From Phytophthora quininea (Eukaryota; Oomycota; Peronosporomycetes; Peronosporales; Peronosporaceae): 23,570 bases of DNA. The DNA is taken from assembly GCA_011947345.1 (NCBI GenBank), contig JAAVTG010000934.1:1-23570 (forward strand), given 5' to 3'. A model generated the notes under the pieces. It was not told the origin of the DNA, searched no databases, and saw only the letters and a program-made list of their open reading frames with translations. Made by a program: the position numbers and the translations under genes. Below, piece after piece: positions 21,401 through 23,570 of this stretch (position 1 is the first letter of the stretch; every line of letters begins with the position of its first letter).

Positions 21401-23570
21401 ATCTTCCCTCCGCAGTCGTGGGTGCGACTCAAAGCTCGTCGCCTAGAGAAGGAGACGGAAAAGTACATTTTCGCGGCCATCGTGATCCGCACCATCATGC
21501 TGACCGTGCAGTCGCCTCTGTACTCGTCTTTGATTCAGGAATTCACGACTTTGAGCGACGTCGTATACGCGTTCGTGCTCTTCTTCGAGTTCGCGTTGAA
21601 AGTCATTGCACGAGGTCTCATCTTCACACCAAAAGTTATCTCTCGGACACGTGGAACCAGATCAACATGGTGGTGTTGATGGCTTGCTCCTTGCTTCTGT
21701 TGCTGCCTCATTCGACCATGATCTCTCTTTTCCGCCTCGGTAGAGCGTTCGGTCCAATCCGAGTCTTCCAGCGAGTGAGGACCTTCCGAGTCATCACCGA
21801 GGCACTCAAGCAATCCGCAACGCCGATCTTCTACTGCGTCGTGCTGTCCTTGTTTCTATTCTACTCGTTTGCTACGCTCGGGATGCAGATTTTCGGCGGC
21901 AGGTTCGCGTATTGCAGTGACCCGTCCATTGATACTGCTGAGCGTTGTGTCGGAGTGTTTTGGAACAGTGCGACGGGCATTTTAGCACCTCGAGTGTGGG
22001 GAAATCTCTCGGGTTTACACTTTGACGATATTAAAGGCGCCATCAGCTCTATCTTCTTCTTAGTCTCGATGAAAGGCTGGCTGCCAGTGGTGAATATCGC
22101 CATGGACTTTGCCGACGACAGCGACGTCAACAACGACCACCAAGCGGCTGCCATCGCCTCGACGTATTTCGCAGGCTTTTTCGTCACGTTCCTCTTCTTC
22201 ACCAGGTTCTACCTGCTCAAGGTATTCGCTGGCATTTTGATGAACAACTTTCGGTGCTACAATGGCACGTTACTGTTGACAAACCTCCAATTGCTGTGGC
22301 TGCGCAAGAAGCAGACGATTCTCGCCATGCGGCCAAAGTATCCGCTGCCGACGAGTCGAGTCATGCAGCTCGCTCAGTTCTACATGCAGCAGCGTTCTTT
22401 TCGTGGCTTTATCAGCAGTGTCGTATTGCTACACACTTCGTTGTTAGCTTGGTATCGGTCTCCGGTGCATCGTACCTCTACATCTGGCGAAGACGTCCAA
22501 GTCTCGACTGGAGTGTGGTGTTTCCACTACGTTTTCTCATTGATTTACGCACTAGACGCCATGGTTCGAGTGGCAGCCGTCGGCTGGAAAGATTTCCTCA
22601 TGAAAGGCTTCACTTGGCGAACATTTAACAGCTGCACGTCCTTCATCATGCTAGTTGGGCCGCTCTTCTCGAACTCACCAGTGCTGTTGATCCTGGGAAT
22701 GACGAGGGCGTTTGATTTCAAACACTTGTCGCTCGTACTTGAGCGCTCGCGAGCTTTCCGGACGCTGTGGACCGTGTTTCAGACACTTTTGGCGAGTGTT
22801 CAACTGACTTTAAAGGTGACGCTTTTGCTGGGCTACGTGCTGTTCGTCTTTGCGATTGTTGGAGTGCAAGTGTTTTCACTCACACGATGGGGTCTGGCCT
22901 CAACGCCAACATGAACTTGTCGACGTTCCCCATGGCCTACTCGACGTTCGTCAAGTTCGCAGCAGGTGAAGATTGGTACGCCACGTACTTGGCTTCGAGT
23001 GTGGAGCCTCCGCAGTGTGTGCTTTGGGGCCGATCGTCGGTATCGTCCAGCTATTCGAGCGACTGTGGCTCGCCCATTATCAGCGCCATGTTGTACAACA
23101 TCTTTTACATCTTGGTCGTGCTGATTCTGCAGAATCTCTACTCTGCAACGATGGTCGACACGTACGTGCTCATGTCTGCCATGGTAGACGACAAGGAGCA
23201 GCTTTTGGGCTTTGAGGCCGAACATCTGCAGCGATTCCAAGCGGTTTGGAGCGAATTCGACACCAATGCGTTGGGGCTATTACACAAGAAGCATCTACTA
23301 ACTCTGTTGACGAGATTGGAGCCTCCTCTGGGCCTCAGTACGCACCAAACAACGTTCAAAACGTTGGCGACTGAGGACATGACCCCAACGGAATCGGCTG
23401 CTCTTTCGGCCAGTATTCACCAGCGACGGCGTGAGGCTTTCCACGACATTGAAGCGCGCATTTCAGAGCTCACGTACCGCGTTCGGTTGGGGCTCGGCAC
23501 CAGCGACGGTCTCAACGGCAACGCCAGTATCGGACCGAACCCGGACTTGATCTGTCCGCCCAATATGTTC
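18490..23570 (+). CDS. Four-domain voltage-gated-type cation channel with N-terminal PH-like domain (right end incomplete)
   Basis: The ATG at 18490 opens a protein of at least 1,690 residues. Residues 80-150 resemble a PLC-type PH domain (VVLTDVKSVRTGRQTT). Four six-helix repeats follow: DI about 178-457, DII 567-793, DIII 993-1252 and DIV 1303-1553. The S4 sensors have arginines every third residue in DI (LRVFRGVRIFKRW), DII (LRLFRLVRPFRVVRQ) and DIII (LFRLGRAFGPIRVFQRVR), but the DIV segment is irregular. After DIV comes a CaV-type EF-hand/GPHH-like stretch (WSEFDTNALGLLHKKHLL then PPLGL). The pore positions read about R, G, K and E. Seven frame changes, at 18961, 19143, 19540, 19720, 20993, 21631 and 22873, are each closed by one extra base in a homopolymer, and no other stop interrupts the frame. 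It is therefore treated as a functional gene with sequence errors. It likely sits in the plasma or flagellar membrane. CaV, Cch1 and NALCN are the nearest known types; assignment among them is open. Confidence 0.9.
18730..18945 (+). other. PLC-type PH-like domain of the channel protein
   Basis: The order VVLTDVKSVRTGRQTT, then PENDDKCLSLCF, then KTFDLEFDDEHVREVATAF matches the second half of PH domains in phosphoinositide-specific phospholipase C: a D-x-K/Q-x-V-R-x-G strand, a C-x-S/L hydrophobic strand and a terminal helix. The classical basic phosphoinositide pocket cannot be judged by eye. The match is recalled from family knowledge and should be modelled. Confidence 0.55.
23235..23345 (+). 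other. CaV-like C-terminal EF-hand/GPHH segment of the channel
   Basis: FQAVWSEFDTNALGLLHKKH followed by LLTLLTRLEPPLGLS closely follows the known CaV alpha-1 pattern W-x-E-x-D-x-x-x-x-G...LL...PPLG. It lies directly after the fourth S6 helix, as in CaV channels. This supports a CaV/NALCN-lineage four-domain channel over four fused single-domain potassium channels. Confidence 0.7.

Overview
The window reads as nuclear DNA of an oomycete, most likely a Peronosporales (Phytophthora-like) species. The inference rests on very short GT-AG introns (about 45-61 nt in most cases), genes packed on both strands with 29-140 nt between them, a piggyBac-type and a pogo/Tigger-type transposase remnant of the sort common in these genomes, and a large four-domain cation channel beside a long coiled-coil protein. 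No species can be named from the sequence alone.

Layout. 1-2867 is the end of a GC-rich satellite array with a unit of about 182 bp; 16 copies are visible and the last is cut short. 2868-5172 is mostly gene-poor and holds a small 32-bp tandem repeat at 4419-4560. 5173-8739 (minus) is a piggyBac/PGBD-like transposase with all three catalytic aspartate motifs recognisable but broken across frames. 8825-10566 (plus) is an unidentified multi-exon gene with a cysteine cluster, head to head with the transposase. 10600-11557 (minus) is a decayed pogo/Tigger-like transposase. 11558-12186 is intergenic and includes a palindromic upstream region.

The right half is ordinary gene territory. 12187-12460 (plus) is a small one-intron membrane protein of 70 residues. 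12490-18352 (minus) is a coiled-coil protein of roughly 1,900 residues with a separate N-terminal region. 18353-18489 is a 137-nt shared promoter region. From 18490 to the right edge (plus, incomplete) runs a four-domain voltage-gated-type cation channel with an N-terminal PLC-type PH-like domain and a CaV-type C-terminal EF-hand-like segment.

Two points matter most. First, the channel, the coiled-coil gene and the transposase all shift frame repeatedly at homopolymer runs, nearly always as if one base is missing; this looks like under-called homopolymers in the assembly rather than gene decay. Second, the channel's four pore positions read approximately R/G/K/E instead of the EEEE, DEKA or EEKE known from CaV, NaV and NALCN channels, and its fourth voltage sensor is irregular. 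I see no RNA genes, no CRISPR array and no obvious multi-gene defence or biosynthetic system.
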